Source of the DNA: Sepiola atlantica
Taxonomy: Eukaryota > Mollusca > Cephalopoda > Sepiida > Sepiolidae
DNA: 64,000 nucleotides
Direction of reading: 5' to 3'
Assembly: GCA_963556195.1 (NCBI GenBank)
Contig: OY744529.1
Span: 62,268,580-62,332,579, forward strand
A model generated the notes under the pieces. The model saw only the letters and a program-made list of their open reading frames with translations. It ran no database searches and was not told where the DNA came from. This document shows, one piece after another, positions 62,101 to 64,000 of this stretch. The translations under genes and the position numbers were made by a program. Within the stretch, counting starts at the first letter, position 1. The number at the start of each line of letters is the position of its first letter.

Positions 62101-63471
62101 ACCCAAAGTGCTAATTTTCTATTCACAATTTCGAAAATATGCTTAAATAAAACTTTGTGTAATAACAAAATGAAAACAGTCATTCAATTAGAAAACAATA
62201 ATTAATAGTGAATTAATGAGAGGTCATTTTGCAAATGAATATGCAAACTAGTTAGCCAGAGATACATTGATTACATGGACTTGCTCAGTATATTAGAAAG
62301 CTGAATTTCTTTTATTTTGTATATGAAATTAAGGTTTTAATGTCACTGTCAGTGTGATATAGTGCCCAACTTTATAAATAAAGATTGTATTAAAATAAAT
62401 ATCTATAAATCGACTTTTAATGGGACCGACAGACAATGCGATTTATAGAGATGTGCTGAATGCATCTAAAAAACGTATGTAAGATATTCTTTTTGTCATC
62501 AAAGTAAAGCAAGCTACAAAAACTTGAGAACATTGTTAGCTCAGAATAGATCTCTTTTTAACCATATCCAAGTTATCTCCTCTGAATCAATCTAACTAAT
62601 GAAGGAATGCAAAAATATAATTCAACGCCACATGGGCGGTTTAGAAACCGGATTCAGTCTCTTTCTTGCTTGGCTTTCAAATCAGTTGAACAGTCTAACT
62701 GGCCCTCCATCTTAGCATCGTTTTCACAACTCTAATGCTATTTCCCGTCAGACGTCTTTCACATTATGGTCGTCATTGTTGTCTTGACACTCCTTTTACT
62801 GGTCACAACTATATATTCCTAGAACATCAAAGTAGGTCTACATTACTTATACATCAATAAATCTCTAACTTATTTGTTTACCCTGAGAATGTGATTTTTC
62901 GATTGTGTTTGAGACAATTAAAATAGCCTTTTAATACAGCTTTTCATTAGTAACTCCCTCTGTAGTTTTCACCTCTTTTATATATCATGTTTTTAATGTA
63001 CTGCTTCTGTGAGAAATAAATATATATATATATATGTAAAACCAACTATTTCTTAATCATTACCTTTTTCTTCCATTGATTTCCGACCCTCATGTATACA
63101 AAAATAAATACAAAAAAAACATGATGACCACTTGGTTGGAAAGAAACCCAAACACGTGGTCGCTACAAAATCTAAAAAATTAGAACATTATAATATTCCT
63201 TTTTATATTTTTCTTTAAATGAAATTAACTTTTTTTTAAATCTTTGAATAAAATTACATTACATGTCATCATTTAAGACAAGGTTAGAAAATGTAATAGA
63301 AAAAGGTAAAATAAAGCTTCATACCTCACGTTCAACTTCTCGTTGTGCAGAAAACTGTTTAAAGGACTCAACAATGACGCCAGCATTGGAACAATCATAT
63401 ACATAAATGGACGGACTTCCCATCCAACTTTGAAGATCATAAATTGACAGTGGGATGTACTGGGTATAATT
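1121..63471 (-). CDS. RPTOR: Raptor, internal part (18 exons), mTORC1 scaffold
   Basis: Raptor is the mTORC1 subunit that binds substrates carrying TOS motifs and docks the complex to Rag GTPases on lysosomes. Eighteen minus-strand exons encode 871 consecutive codons aligning, exon after exon and in order, with animal Raptor. Visible landmarks are YDCSNAG of the caspase-like domain (residue 27 is the Cys), [51 protein letters not shown] and RKIFDKGP. Domain order: end of the caspase-like RNC domain (1-120), armadillo/HEAT repeats (about 120-560), then a Ser/Pro-rich linker with two AMPK-type sites (563-871). The N-terminal and WD40 parts lie outside the window. Introns run from 168 bp to about 17 kb. 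The frame has no stop, so the gene looks functional. The linker is longer than in human Raptor. I recognised the family from memory of the human protein; no search was run. Confidence 0.97.
1828..2240 (+). repeat. Interspersed repeat with CCGGCATTGCCCGGG edge
   Basis: It starts at agctgtacctacccggcatt. The following AT-rich 400 bp is clearly related to 49765-50130 in the same orientation. Shared stretches include ttagttgtaagggaga and aaatgctatttaggtcaaac. Class unknown. The AT-rich DNA from 2240 to 3040 holds nothing further that I recognise. Confidence 0.65.
3040..5560 (-). mobile_element. Degenerate non-LTR retrotransposon (endonuclease + RT)
   Basis: Minus-strand reading frames, broken by shifts and stops, give an APE-type endonuclease remnant (SLPWGRD-like, FIFALYRPP, then [11 protein letters not shown]) near 5550-5220. 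A reverse transcriptase follows at 4480-3870 ([35 protein letters not shown]). The RT C-terminal end is at 3764-3570 ([25 protein letters not shown]). The 3' tail (3250-3060) is shared with 48.1, 49.1 and 47.7 kb. The metal-binding FADD box is not visible. It looks Jockey/CR1-like and is dead. Confidence 0.85.
6556..6626. repeat. (TA)n microsatellite
   Basis: More than 25 TA units, followed directly by the G-rich block at 6640-6960. Confidence 0.95.
6640..6960. other. G-rich block in AT-rich intron
   Basis: Several G runs (ggagggggaggggg near 6771, gaggggaggggggagg near 6824, ggtgggaggaaggg near 6921) stand out from the surroundings. Six-frame reading gives no convincing protein. It may be an eroded repeat. 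Confidence 0.5.
7091..7449. mobile_element. Foldback / MITE-like element
   Basis: Arms of about 85-120 bp at each end are inverted copies, for example aaatacagttgggaaattag against its complement near 7390-7412. A further copy of the terminal motif ggtaaacgttactattg lies internally at 7231. There is no coding capacity. Confidence 0.75.
8010..8510 (-). mobile_element. LINE fragment, RT C-terminal end
   Basis: The minus frame gives [18 protein letters not shown] then CMEYCCHIW, the C-terminal hallmark of a Jockey/CR1-type RT. The 3' tail (cccaaacaaggcacattgcc) recurs at 42358. Confidence 0.8.
8840..9180 (+). repeat. AT-rich repeat related to 21550-21790
   Basis: Short shared blocks (gtattttgaaagttaaattt; agcttccaagactttcaatc) match the reverse complement near 21540-21760. 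Nothing else is recognised between 8510 and 10256. Confidence 0.5.
10257..10843. mobile_element. Tc1/mariner-type non-autonomous element
   Basis: The ends are inverted (caaggtgtttggaaaatc… and its counterpart ending …caaatatcctg), both with the internal block aactttgggattatgtt. TA dinucleotides flank the two ends. 587 bp with no transposase frame. Confidence 0.8.
11310..11680 (+). repeat. Interspersed repeat family X, copy 1 (self-complementary)
   Basis: The block ggattattcagactactatt and the later gaatagtagtcgaataatta are inverted relative to each other, so this copy can fold back. Related copies lie at 40905-41180 and, reversed, at 60095-60345. It may come from a retroelement; no frame was recognised. 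Confidence 0.6.
12085..12188 (-). CDS. RPTOR: RPTOR exon Q (Ser/Pro linker)
   Basis: The 104-nt exon reads [20 protein letters not shown] then [14 protein letters not shown] and two bases of Asn. It corresponds to human KATVN to SLTQSAPASPTNKG, the linker where mTOR and other kinases act (human S863 region). CQSAPSSP keeps the SAPxSP pattern. Acceptor tttcag, donor gtgagt. Confidence 0.9.
12425..12680. mobile_element. Nested-palindrome element
   Basis: Outer arms 12510-12550 and 12629-12669 (ttgcatataaattcaacata and its inverse) enclose inner arms 12551-12568 and 12579-12596 (accagatagcgtttttaa). The left part also matches, inverted, 30381-30500, which marks it as a dispersed family. Confidence 0.75.
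12768..12792. repeat. (TA)n microsatellite
   Basis: A short run of TA units. The rest of the intron (12680-14040) is AT-rich, with a ggctacccagcatcgctcgg motif at 13007 that belongs to the CCGGCATTGCCCGG module. Confidence 0.85.
14040..14440 (-). mobile_element. RTE-like LINE 3' fragment
   Basis: The minus frame gives [20 protein letters not shown] and CGSETWP…[11 protein letters not shown], typical of the C-terminal end of RTE/Proto-type RTs (the 'SETWP … RMIRWMC' region). Copies are at 40.2 and 50.3 kb. Confidence 0.8.
14970..15238 (-). CDS. RPTOR: RPTOR exon P (second AMPK-type site)
   Basis: The 269-nt exon starts (R)[18 protein letters not shown] and ends [12 protein letters not shown] in phase 0. 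It contains [12 protein letters not shown], which lines up with human MRRASSYSSL around AMPK site S792 (Ser629 here). It then has [20 protein letters not shown], a conserved helix of the C-terminal armadillo/linker region. Acceptor ccattag, donor gttagt, a slightly off-consensus donor. Confidence 0.93.
15305..15357. repeat. A-rich tract
   Basis: Long A runs interrupted by single G. As the gene is read on the minus strand, this is a pyrimidine-rich tract about 50 bp upstream of the exon P acceptor. Confidence 0.85.
15770..15881. repeat. poly-C tract and (TA)n microsatellite
   Basis: A C run near 15772-15784 is followed at 15842 by about 19 TA units. Both are simple-sequence. Confidence 0.9.
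16936..17010 (-). CDS. RPTOR: RPTOR exon O (first AMPK-type site)
   Basis: The 75-nt, phase 1-1 exon reads (D)[18 protein letters not shown] then LKNMAT and one base of Arg. The window [10 protein letters not shown] fits the AMPK preference (hydrophobic at -5, basic at -3, Ser, hydrophobic at +4) and sits where human S722 (RSVSSYGN) sits. The candidate residue is Ser578 of the assembled segment. Acceptor ttttag, donor gtaagt. Confidence 0.88.
17205..17243. repeat. (ATG)n trinucleotide repeat
   Basis: About thirteen ATG/GAT units. They create spurious poly-Met and poly-His frames and are intronic. Confidence 0.95.
17765..17794 (-). other. RPTOR: Candidate 30-nt alternative microexon of RPTOR
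   Basis: A 30-nt block lies between a tttatccag acceptor and a strong gtaaga donor in the intron before exon O. It enters and leaves in phase 1, so it would insert in frame between exons N and O and encode about ten residues, [10 protein letters not shown], completing a Tyr at the next junction. The peptide resembles the start of exon O ([10 protein letters not shown]), which suggests a duplicated exon. No transcript evidence is available here. Confidence 0.45.
17855..19330. other. Intronic stretch with no clear gene
   Basis: Short inverted similarity (cagctctcacctac near 18050 and its complement near 18247) hints at an old foldback. The run 18362-18500 may be an eroded LINE frame (plus: [16 protein letters not shown]). 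Nothing else is identifiable. Confidence 0.35.
19425..19520 (+). repeat. tRNA-derived SINE head
   Basis: An A-box-like tgcgcaatggttagcgag and a B-box-like ggtttatagttcgatccc are spaced as in a tRNA. The acceptor stem does not pair well and a G/A/T-rich tail follows. I read this as a SINE head rather than a functional tRNA. Confidence 0.6.
20527..20680 (+). repeat. 45-bp palindrome, copy 2, with conserved flank
   Basis: The palindrome is 20527-20571. The following 100 bp (aggaggtaatgcctaggagg, catgacaacagaac, then a C run) is repeated in reverse at 51540-51680, so the palindrome is one end of a longer unit. Confidence 0.7.
20680..20860 (-). mobile_element. RTE-like LINE 3' tail
   Basis: It carries the minus-strand tail tttaatgtgttttacatgct and catacattggaggctttaag. 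It matches the plus-strand copy end at 50820-50870 and the piece at 39595-39720. Confidence 0.7.
21364..21480 (+). repeat. Direct duplication, copy 1
   Basis: Nearly identical to 22081-22201, with about 600 bp between the two. See the second copy. Confidence 0.85.
21540..21835 (-). repeat. AT-rich repeat ending in the CCGG-type module
   Basis: It resembles 8840-9180 in reverse and ends at cttccaggcaatgccaggta, the reversed 'acccggcattgcccggg' edge. Confidence 0.5.
22081..22201 (+). repeat. Direct duplication, copy 2
   Basis: About 120 bp starting aaaattagctgatcaaatta is repeated with a few differences, including the length of the internal A run. The closeness of the copies suggests a recent local event. 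Confidence 0.85.
22729..23912 (-). mobile_element. Near full-length, decayed mariner-type transposon
   Basis: The terminal inverted repeats begin cagggtgttcgcgataaatt on the left and (reversed) tggggtgttcaggataaatt on the right, with TA outside each. At 1184 bp the length suits a mariner. Minus-strand reading, across several frame breaks, gives transposase-like pieces: [19 protein letters not shown], then [13 protein letters not shown], then [13 protein letters not shown] and [13 protein letters not shown]. Frameshifts and stops make it inactive. Confidence 0.85.
24215..24286. repeat. 29-bp near-perfect hairpin
   Basis: The arms 24215-24243 and 24258-24286 (tctgtgggttaaatagaatc and its inverse) differ at one base around a 14-base loop. 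It abuts the tail of the U2-headed repeat copy at 24300-24893. Confidence 0.85.
24300..24893 (-). mobile_element. U2-headed SINE-like repeat, copy B (long)
   Basis: Read on the minus strand, the head (24860-24821) is aggagaaaagtgtagtatat then gttctgatatta, resembling the U2 snRNA 5' region. The body (ttttctgtcc, aatctagagtg, cccacattaaaa, ctctcatggggagg) is shared with 32463, 45220 and 58801. The tail is longer than in the other copies. Confidence 0.65.
27040..27163 (+). repeat. Homopurine (GA-rich) tract
   Basis: About 120 bases are almost all A and G, with many G runs. In the minus-strand transcript this is a pyrimidine tract. It has triplex or quadruplex potential. Confidence 0.85.
27827..28379. 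mobile_element. Mariner-type element with ~130-150-bp inverted ends
   Basis: The left end caggttgactcacccccaaa and the right end, reversed (cagggtgaccctcccttccc), continue as imperfect inverted copies for roughly 130-150 bp, including tttggtacaaataaact. TA flanks both sides. The interior on the minus strand keeps a scrap of a transposase C-terminal end ([12 protein letters not shown] reading near 28100). Confidence 0.8.
28390..29760. other. AT-rich intron, no feature recognised
   Basis: Long A and T runs, a short CA/GT tract near 28920 and 29348, and no exon or clear transposon. Confidence 0.5.
30098..30306 (+). repeat. Degenerate tandem repeat, about four units
   Basis: Units of about 60-70 bp share the pattern ggcttg-cac(t/c)c-gatttaaggttaatgg: near 30102, 30163, 30208 and 30270. 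They have diverged markedly from one another. Confidence 0.6.
30375..30510 (-). repeat. Partial copy of the nested-palindrome element
   Basis: Reverse complement of 12425-12560, including aaatttatatgcaaaa and the far end taatcacctaaaaa. It represents one half of the element only. Confidence 0.7.
31270..32430 (+). mobile_element. Inactive mariner transposase pseudogene
   Basis: Plus-strand pieces in changing frames: [73 protein letters not shown], then [25 protein letters not shown] and [13 protein letters not shown]. This is a DD34D-type mariner. The first catalytic Asp position reads AETW rather than DETW, and the third, normally SDY, reads RNY, so two of three metal ligands are lost besides the frameshifts. 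The end resembles one mariner terminus (ttaggcccgagacttatcga). Confidence 0.85.
32463..32740 (+). mobile_element. U2-headed SINE-like repeat, copy A (best head)
   Basis: The first 50 bases, tcttggccttttggttagga then gcaaagtgtagtatctgttc, match the U2 snRNA 5' end almost base for base from memory of U2 (…ctcggccttttggctaag…gtgtagtatctgttct…). This includes the GTAGTA branch-site-pairing region. After that the sequence departs from U2 and becomes a body shared with the other copies. Confidence 0.75.
33588..33795. repeat. Foldback repeat, 65-bp arms
   Basis: The arms 33588-33652 and 33728-33795 are inverted copies (tatttttattttacaaatgt). A third partial direct copy of the arm begins at 33540. 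Confidence 0.75.
34061..34223 (-). CDS. RPTOR: RPTOR exon N (end of armadillo region)
   Basis: The 163-nt exon starts [20 protein letters not shown], passes through [11 protein letters not shown], and ends [14 protein letters not shown] plus one base. It aligns with human ELVVALSHLVVQYESNF through IEEEKN, after which similarity falls off as the linker begins. Acceptor tttaaag behind a long pyrimidine run; donor gtaggc. The downstream intron is about 17 kb, the longest in the window. Confidence 0.94.
34861..35577. mobile_element. Foldback/MITE-like element
   Basis: The terminal inverted repeats are about 62 bp (ggtacttttatagagaac, tttctgtgactt, aacgtt). The interior has poly-A and repeated blocks of gcttaaaaacagttgtt type near 35157, 35250, 35362 and 35405. 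There is no coding frame. Confidence 0.75.
36100..36830 (-). mobile_element. LINE fragment, RT C-terminal region
   Basis: The minus frame has [20 protein letters not shown] and [10 protein letters not shown], the conserved thumb/C-terminal pattern of non-LTR RTs, followed by a His/Cys-rich reading (YGCKT-, [12 protein letters not shown]) toward 36300. Broken and partial. Confidence 0.75.
37140..38266 (-). mobile_element. LINE RT fragment (CR1-like) with FADD box
   Basis: Minus frames read in order: [37 protein letters not shown], then [19 protein letters not shown] and [11 protein letters not shown], then [20 protein letters not shown] and [16 protein letters not shown]. The catalytic FADD is retained, but frame breaks separate the parts. 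The 5' end is truncated at 38266. Confidence 0.85.
38268..38460 (-). mobile_element. Second LINE RT fragment, fused to the first
   Basis: The minus frame gives [16 protein letters not shown] and [20 protein letters not shown]. The YADD box reads YEDD. It is a different RT family from the fragment immediately below it. Confidence 0.75.
38723..38866 (-). CDS. RPTOR: RPTOR exon M
   Basis: The 144-nt, phase 0-0 exon starts [20 protein letters not shown] and ends [14 protein letters not shown]. It corresponds to human VRCAAVFALGTFVGN to SDGSPMVRK. The middle ([14 protein letters not shown]) is diverged. Acceptor attgtag, donor gtgagt. Confidence 0.95.
39595..40425 (-). mobile_element. RTE-like LINE 3' fragments (two pieces)
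   Basis: 39595-39720 is a 3' tail only. 40040-40425 reads [20 protein letters not shown] on the minus strand, the same family as 14040-14440 and 50270-50870. The gap 39990-40040 (gattatccaaactgttttat) resembles 31270-31312. Confidence 0.75.
40585..40677 (-). CDS. RPTOR: RPTOR exon L
   Basis: The 93-nt, phase 0-0 exon reads [19 protein letters not shown] then [20 protein letters not shown] is a signature stretch of Raptor. Acceptor attgtag. The donor gtaaat is weaker than most in this gene. Confidence 0.96.
40905..41180 (+). repeat. Interspersed repeat family X, copy 2
   Basis: It starts near gatgaggattgataatttat, runs ttggattattcggactacca, and is clearly related to 11310-11500. Confidence 0.65.
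41330..42060 (-). mobile_element. Penelope-like element, C-terminal part
   Basis: Minus strand: [20 protein letters not shown] followed, with a frame change, by [20 protein letters not shown] and [10 protein letters not shown]. This is the RT-to-GIY-YIG endonuclease junction typical of Penelope-like elements. It is truncated and has stops. Confidence 0.75.
42355..42460 (-). mobile_element. LINE 3' tail
   Basis: Matches the tail at 8010-8110 (caaacaaggcaagttgccac; aggggcatccta). Confidence 0.7.
42815..43060 (+). mobile_element. LINE C-terminal fragment
   Basis: The plus frame, with breaks, reads [12 protein letters not shown] then [29 protein letters not shown]. This is the familiar 'LRWFGHV' end of RTE-type LINEs. 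Confidence 0.7.
43349..43447 (-). CDS. RPTOR: RPTOR exon K
   Basis: The 99-nt, phase 0-0 exon reads [19 protein letters not shown] then [14 protein letters not shown]. It is a conserved HEAT-like helical repeat. Acceptor tttctag, donor gtaagt. Confidence 0.96.
43660..43980 (+). repeat. Probable retroelement tail
   Basis: It carries cctgaagaagcttagcataa and cttccgctgaaacatg, then a (CATA)n run at about 43958. Similar 'gctgaaac' tails are common in LINE/SINE 3' ends. A related word occurs at 16404. Confidence 0.45.
44201..44266 (-). CDS. RPTOR: RPTOR exon J
   Basis: The 66-nt, phase 0-0 exon reads [18 protein letters not shown] then PQGQ. It matches the human AEHRTMTAFILAVIVNSY segment. Acceptor tttaag, donor gtaagt. 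Confidence 0.95.
45035..45235 (-). mobile_element. U2-headed SINE-like repeat, copy C
   Basis: Minus-strand head (45220-45183): taagctaggatcaaagtgtg then gtatccgtcctgtcc. Its TAAGxTAGGATCAAAGTGTxGTATC closely follows U2. The body matches copies A and B (ccagagtgcccct, ctacattaaaac, ggggag). Confidence 0.65.
45283..45372 (+). repeat. Three tandem 30-bp repeats
   Basis: Period 30, with tcatagaaag at 45291, 45321 and 45351. The first unit differs by one base (gattcc vs gatacc). Confidence 0.92.
45763..45969. repeat. Foldback repeat, 53-57-bp arms
   Basis: Left arm gaataatttatatcaaacta … ctctacctaaccag and right arm its inverse (ggttaggtagagaatttcat …) with about 95 bp between. No frame. Confidence 0.8.
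46170..46244 (-). CDS. RPTOR: RPTOR exon I
   Basis: The 75-nt, phase 0-0 exon reads [19 protein letters not shown] then SDQNMT. It matches human [19 protein letters not shown] closely. Acceptor ctttag, donor gtaagt. Confidence 0.95.
47430..47880 (+). mobile_element. LINE 3' fragment, plus orientation
   Basis: The plus frame ends in a [13 protein letters not shown] and [19 protein letters not shown] reading, the usual RT C-terminal end. It is the same family as 3060-3250 reversed. Poly-C tracts lie at 47546 and 47897. Confidence 0.75.
48140..48610 (-). mobile_element. LINE 3' tail
   Basis: Nearly parallel to 3050-3560 (atcaaggccaaaaaccactc; ttgacattggattcgaagac), so it is the same family in minus orientation. 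Confidence 0.8.
49070..49460. mobile_element. Head-to-head LINE tails forming an inverted repeat
   Basis: 49070-49302 is a minus copy and 49303-49460 a plus copy of the same 3' tail. They meet at gatgagaagttcccatctgt, giving an imperfect foldback of about 150 bp. Confidence 0.75.
49765..50130 (+). repeat. Second copy of the 1828-2240 repeat
   Basis: It shares ttagttgtaagggagataa-, tatattcttcaatag- and taaatgctatttaggtcaaa with 1900-2190. The CCGG edge is decayed to acttgacactttccagaa. Confidence 0.65.
50270..50875 (+). mobile_element. RTE-like LINE 3' fragment, longest copy
   Basis: Plus frames read [40 protein letters not shown] and [13 protein letters not shown] pieces. It ends aacatgtaaaacggatgtta then aattgaggatgatga. 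It defines the family to which 14.0, 20.7, 39.6 and 40.2 kb belong. Confidence 0.8.
50961..51071 (-). CDS. RPTOR: RPTOR exon H
   Basis: The 111-nt, phase 0-0 exon reads [20 protein letters not shown] then [17 protein letters not shown]. It is an armadillo-type helical repeat, nearly identical to human. Only 169 bp of intron separate it from exon G. Acceptor tttcag, donor gtaagt. Confidence 0.96.
51241..51324 (-). CDS. RPTOR: RPTOR exon G
   Basis: This 84-nt, phase 0-0 exon reads [18 protein letters not shown] then [10 protein letters not shown], nearly identical to human. Acceptor cttcag, donor gtaagt. Just past the donor, on the plus-strand low side, is a long poly-A (poly-T in the transcript), unusually close to a splice site. 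Confidence 0.96.
51540..51748 (-). repeat. 45-bp palindrome, copy 3, with conserved flank
   Basis: The palindrome 51700-51746 and the flank (ggcattacctc, a G run) are the reverse of 20527-20680. Confidence 0.7.
53506..53692 (-). CDS. RPTOR: RPTOR exon F
   Basis: The 187-nt exon completes the Trp and reads [20 protein letters not shown], then an acidic loop, then [17 protein letters not shown] and [10 protein letters not shown], ending in phase 0. The loop [12 protein letters not shown] is a little longer than in human Raptor. Acceptor catctag, donor gtaaga. Confidence 0.96.
54174..54318 (-). CDS. RPTOR: RPTOR exon E
   Basis: The 145-nt exon starts (E)[18 protein letters not shown] and continues [19 protein letters not shown] to TYQHRM(W). 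The last Trp codon is split by the intron. It is very strongly conserved with human Raptor. Acceptor tctttag, donor gtaagt. Confidence 0.96.
54480..54900 (+). other. Unclassified non-AT-rich stretch
   Basis: More balanced base composition than its surroundings and a weak plus frame ([20 protein letters not shown]). It looks like an eroded transposon piece. I cannot place it. Confidence 0.35.
54930..55800 (-). mobile_element. LINE RT fragment
   Basis: The minus frame has [20 protein letters not shown] then LHLIKEA, the RT YADD region (here GADD). Flanking minus-strand pieces below 55140 look like the C-terminal end of the same element. Confidence 0.7.
57330..57370 (-). repeat. tRNA-like SINE fragment
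   Basis: Reversed, it contains ggttgtgagttcaatcctca, a B-box-like word. Only a short fragment is visible. Confidence 0.4.
57830..58080 (+). repeat. Interspersed repeat family Y, copy 1
   Basis: Shares tttttacccaaaatgctaa, gtcaattaatgagatgtcc and caactttataagtatagac with 62090-62390 in the same orientation and order. Class unknown. Confidence 0.65.
58258..58358 (-). CDS. RPTOR: RPTOR exon D
   Basis: The 101-nt exon reads (K)[18 protein letters not shown], then [15 protein letters not shown], and leaves one base of the next codon. It is nearly identical to human Raptor and forms the start of the armadillo region. Acceptor tgtctag, donor gtaagc. Confidence 0.96.
58801..58985 (+). mobile_element. 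U2-headed SINE-like repeat, copy D (decayed head)
   Basis: Head: tctatggttagggatcaaaa, tgttgtatatgttctat. The body (cctcagtcagaggagaaatt, catggggaggc) follows copies A to C in order. Confidence 0.55.
59207..59266 (-). CDS. RPTOR: RPTOR exon C (short, 60 nt)
   Basis: This small exon completes the split Trp and reads [19 protein letters not shown], ending with two bases of Lys. It aligns without gaps to the human segment between ALRW and KIPG but is more diverged than its neighbours. Its phases (2 in, 2 out) fit exons B and D exactly. Acceptor tttatag, donor gtaagt. Confidence 0.9.
59460..60060. other. Intron C-B, unclassified part
   Basis: Some stretches have balanced composition (59530-59660, 59980-60045). 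No exon or transposon could be supported. Confidence 0.4.
60095..60345 (-). repeat. Interspersed repeat family X, copy 3
   Basis: In reverse it runs ttagattattcgtactactg, ttctcatctcggatgttatt, matching 11325-11380 and 40935-40985. Confidence 0.65.
60724..61248 (-). mobile_element. Internally deleted Tc1/mariner-type transposon
   Basis: The terminal inverted repeats are about 38 bp (gggtgttgcaacaaaatctg, then acacttgacaaaaag) and TA lies outside both ends. The minus strand keeps a transposase C-terminal piece: [20 protein letters not shown] then [20 protein letters not shown]. The third catalytic Asp region (NPLDY) is present, while the rest of the transposase is missing. 525 bp. Confidence 0.88.
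61327..61538 (-). CDS. RPTOR: RPTOR exon B (end of caspase-like domain)
   Basis: The exon is 212 nt, entering at phase 0 and leaving two bases of a Trp codon. It begins [11 protein letters not shown] and ends [11 protein letters not shown](W). The core [20 protein letters not shown] matches the conserved region. Before it is a Ser/Thr/Gly-rich stretch (residues about 51-83) longer than the human loop at the same place, which looks like an expanded surface loop. Acceptor gttcag, donor gtgagt. Confidence 0.95.
62085..62395 (+). repeat. Interspersed repeat family Y, copy 2
   Basis: Counterpart of 57830-58080 (tttttacccaaagtgctaat, gtgaattaatgagaggtc). Confidence 0.65.
62400..63320. other. Intron B-A, remainder
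   Basis: AT-rich with a short (TA)n at 63021. No further exon or repeat recognised. 62640-62800 has more balanced composition but gives no convincing frame. Confidence 0.5.
63325..63471 (-). CDS. RPTOR: RPTOR exon A (caspase-like domain)
   Basis: This exon has 49 codons, phase 0 to 0, from [18 protein letters not shown] to SAQREVERE. The acceptor is tatccag and the donor gtatga. It carries the YDCSNAG motif; known work on Raptor places a caspase-like Cys-His pair in this domain, and the Cys is present here. It is the most 5' exon in the window. The His-containing exon would lie upstream, beyond 64000. Confidence 0.96.
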
Positions 63472-64000
63472 CTGGATAGAAAAACAACAACAACAACCAT
63501 CATAATCAAATGTTACTAAAAAGGTAAACAAAAATTAGAAATGAATGAACTTTTTAAATTATGATTCAACATTTATTTTTCAGGGATTGGTATTCTTGTA
63601 GGAGTTTTATATCAAGACAATTGTTTATATCTTTCAAGTCAAAGTGATTATTAATCATGGAAACTATAGAAAGGACAACAAAAGGAATAATTTTAAATGA
63701 CTATGCAAATTTATTTGTACATCAATAATCCTATTTATGAAAAAGCAAGTATAATAAAATACTGACTTCCCAATAATGATTATCTACTCTTCACTTCAGC
63801 CCAAGTCTGGTATCGGAAAAGACCATAATGTAACAAATTCAGCTTGACCAAGATATTTATTGTAGATATTACACATGCAAGGTTTTTCGGGATCCTTGGT
63901 TCTAGAGGCTTGCTGGATTAACCGTTTTTCCGAATCATACGATTGCACCTTAATAATAATTCATCAACATACTCCTGCCTCACTAATTATACAACTATCA
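63472..64000 (-). other. RPTOR intron upstream of exon A (partial)
   Basis: AT-rich intron running off the window. The upstream coding exon is not reached. Confidence 0.6.

Overview
The window lies entirely inside one large, intron-rich animal gene read on the minus strand: RPTOR (Raptor, the substrate-recruiting subunit of mTORC1). I assembled 18 coding exons (63471 down to 1121). They join in one open frame of 2613 coding bases (871 codons). All introns have AG acceptors and GT donors, and the phases match at all 17 junctions. The gene's 5' exons (start of the caspase-like N-terminal domain) lie beyond base 64000 and the 3' exons (the WD40 propeller) lie beyond base 1.

The host is most likely a mollusc, probably a cephalopod such as an octopus. 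This is inferred from AT-rich DNA, kilobase-scale introns packed with degenerate non-LTR retrotransposons, a Penelope-like fragment, mariner relatives and tRNA-like SINEs, and from a Raptor protein that is clearly animal but not vertebrate. No prokaryotic gene, rRNA, functional tRNA or CRISPR array was seen.

Layout from high to low coordinates, which is the gene's 5' to 3' order: 63.5-61.3 kb caspase-like domain exons; 59.3-38.7 kb twelve exons of the armadillo/HEAT region; 34.2-1.1 kb five exons covering the end of that region and the phosphorylated linker. Two AMPK-type serine sites, equivalent to human S722 and S792, fall in the exons at 16.9 kb and 15.0 kb. A frame-preserving 30-nt candidate microexon sits at 17.77 kb, just upstream of the first.

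Introns hold: LINE fragments (3.0-5.6, 8.0-8.5, 14.0-14.4, 20.7-20.9, 36.1-38.5, 39.6-40.4, 42.3-43.1, 47.4-50.9 and 54.9-55.8 kb); a Penelope-like fragment (41.3-42.1 kb); four Tc1/mariner-type elements with recognisable inverted ends and TA flanks (10.26, 22.73, 27.83 and 60.72 kb); a dead mariner (31.4 kb); several foldback elements; and four copies of a short repeat whose head resembles the 5' end of U2 snRNA. That U2-headed repeat family and a recurring 45-bp palindrome are the least familiar structures here. No repeat appears to interrupt an exon.
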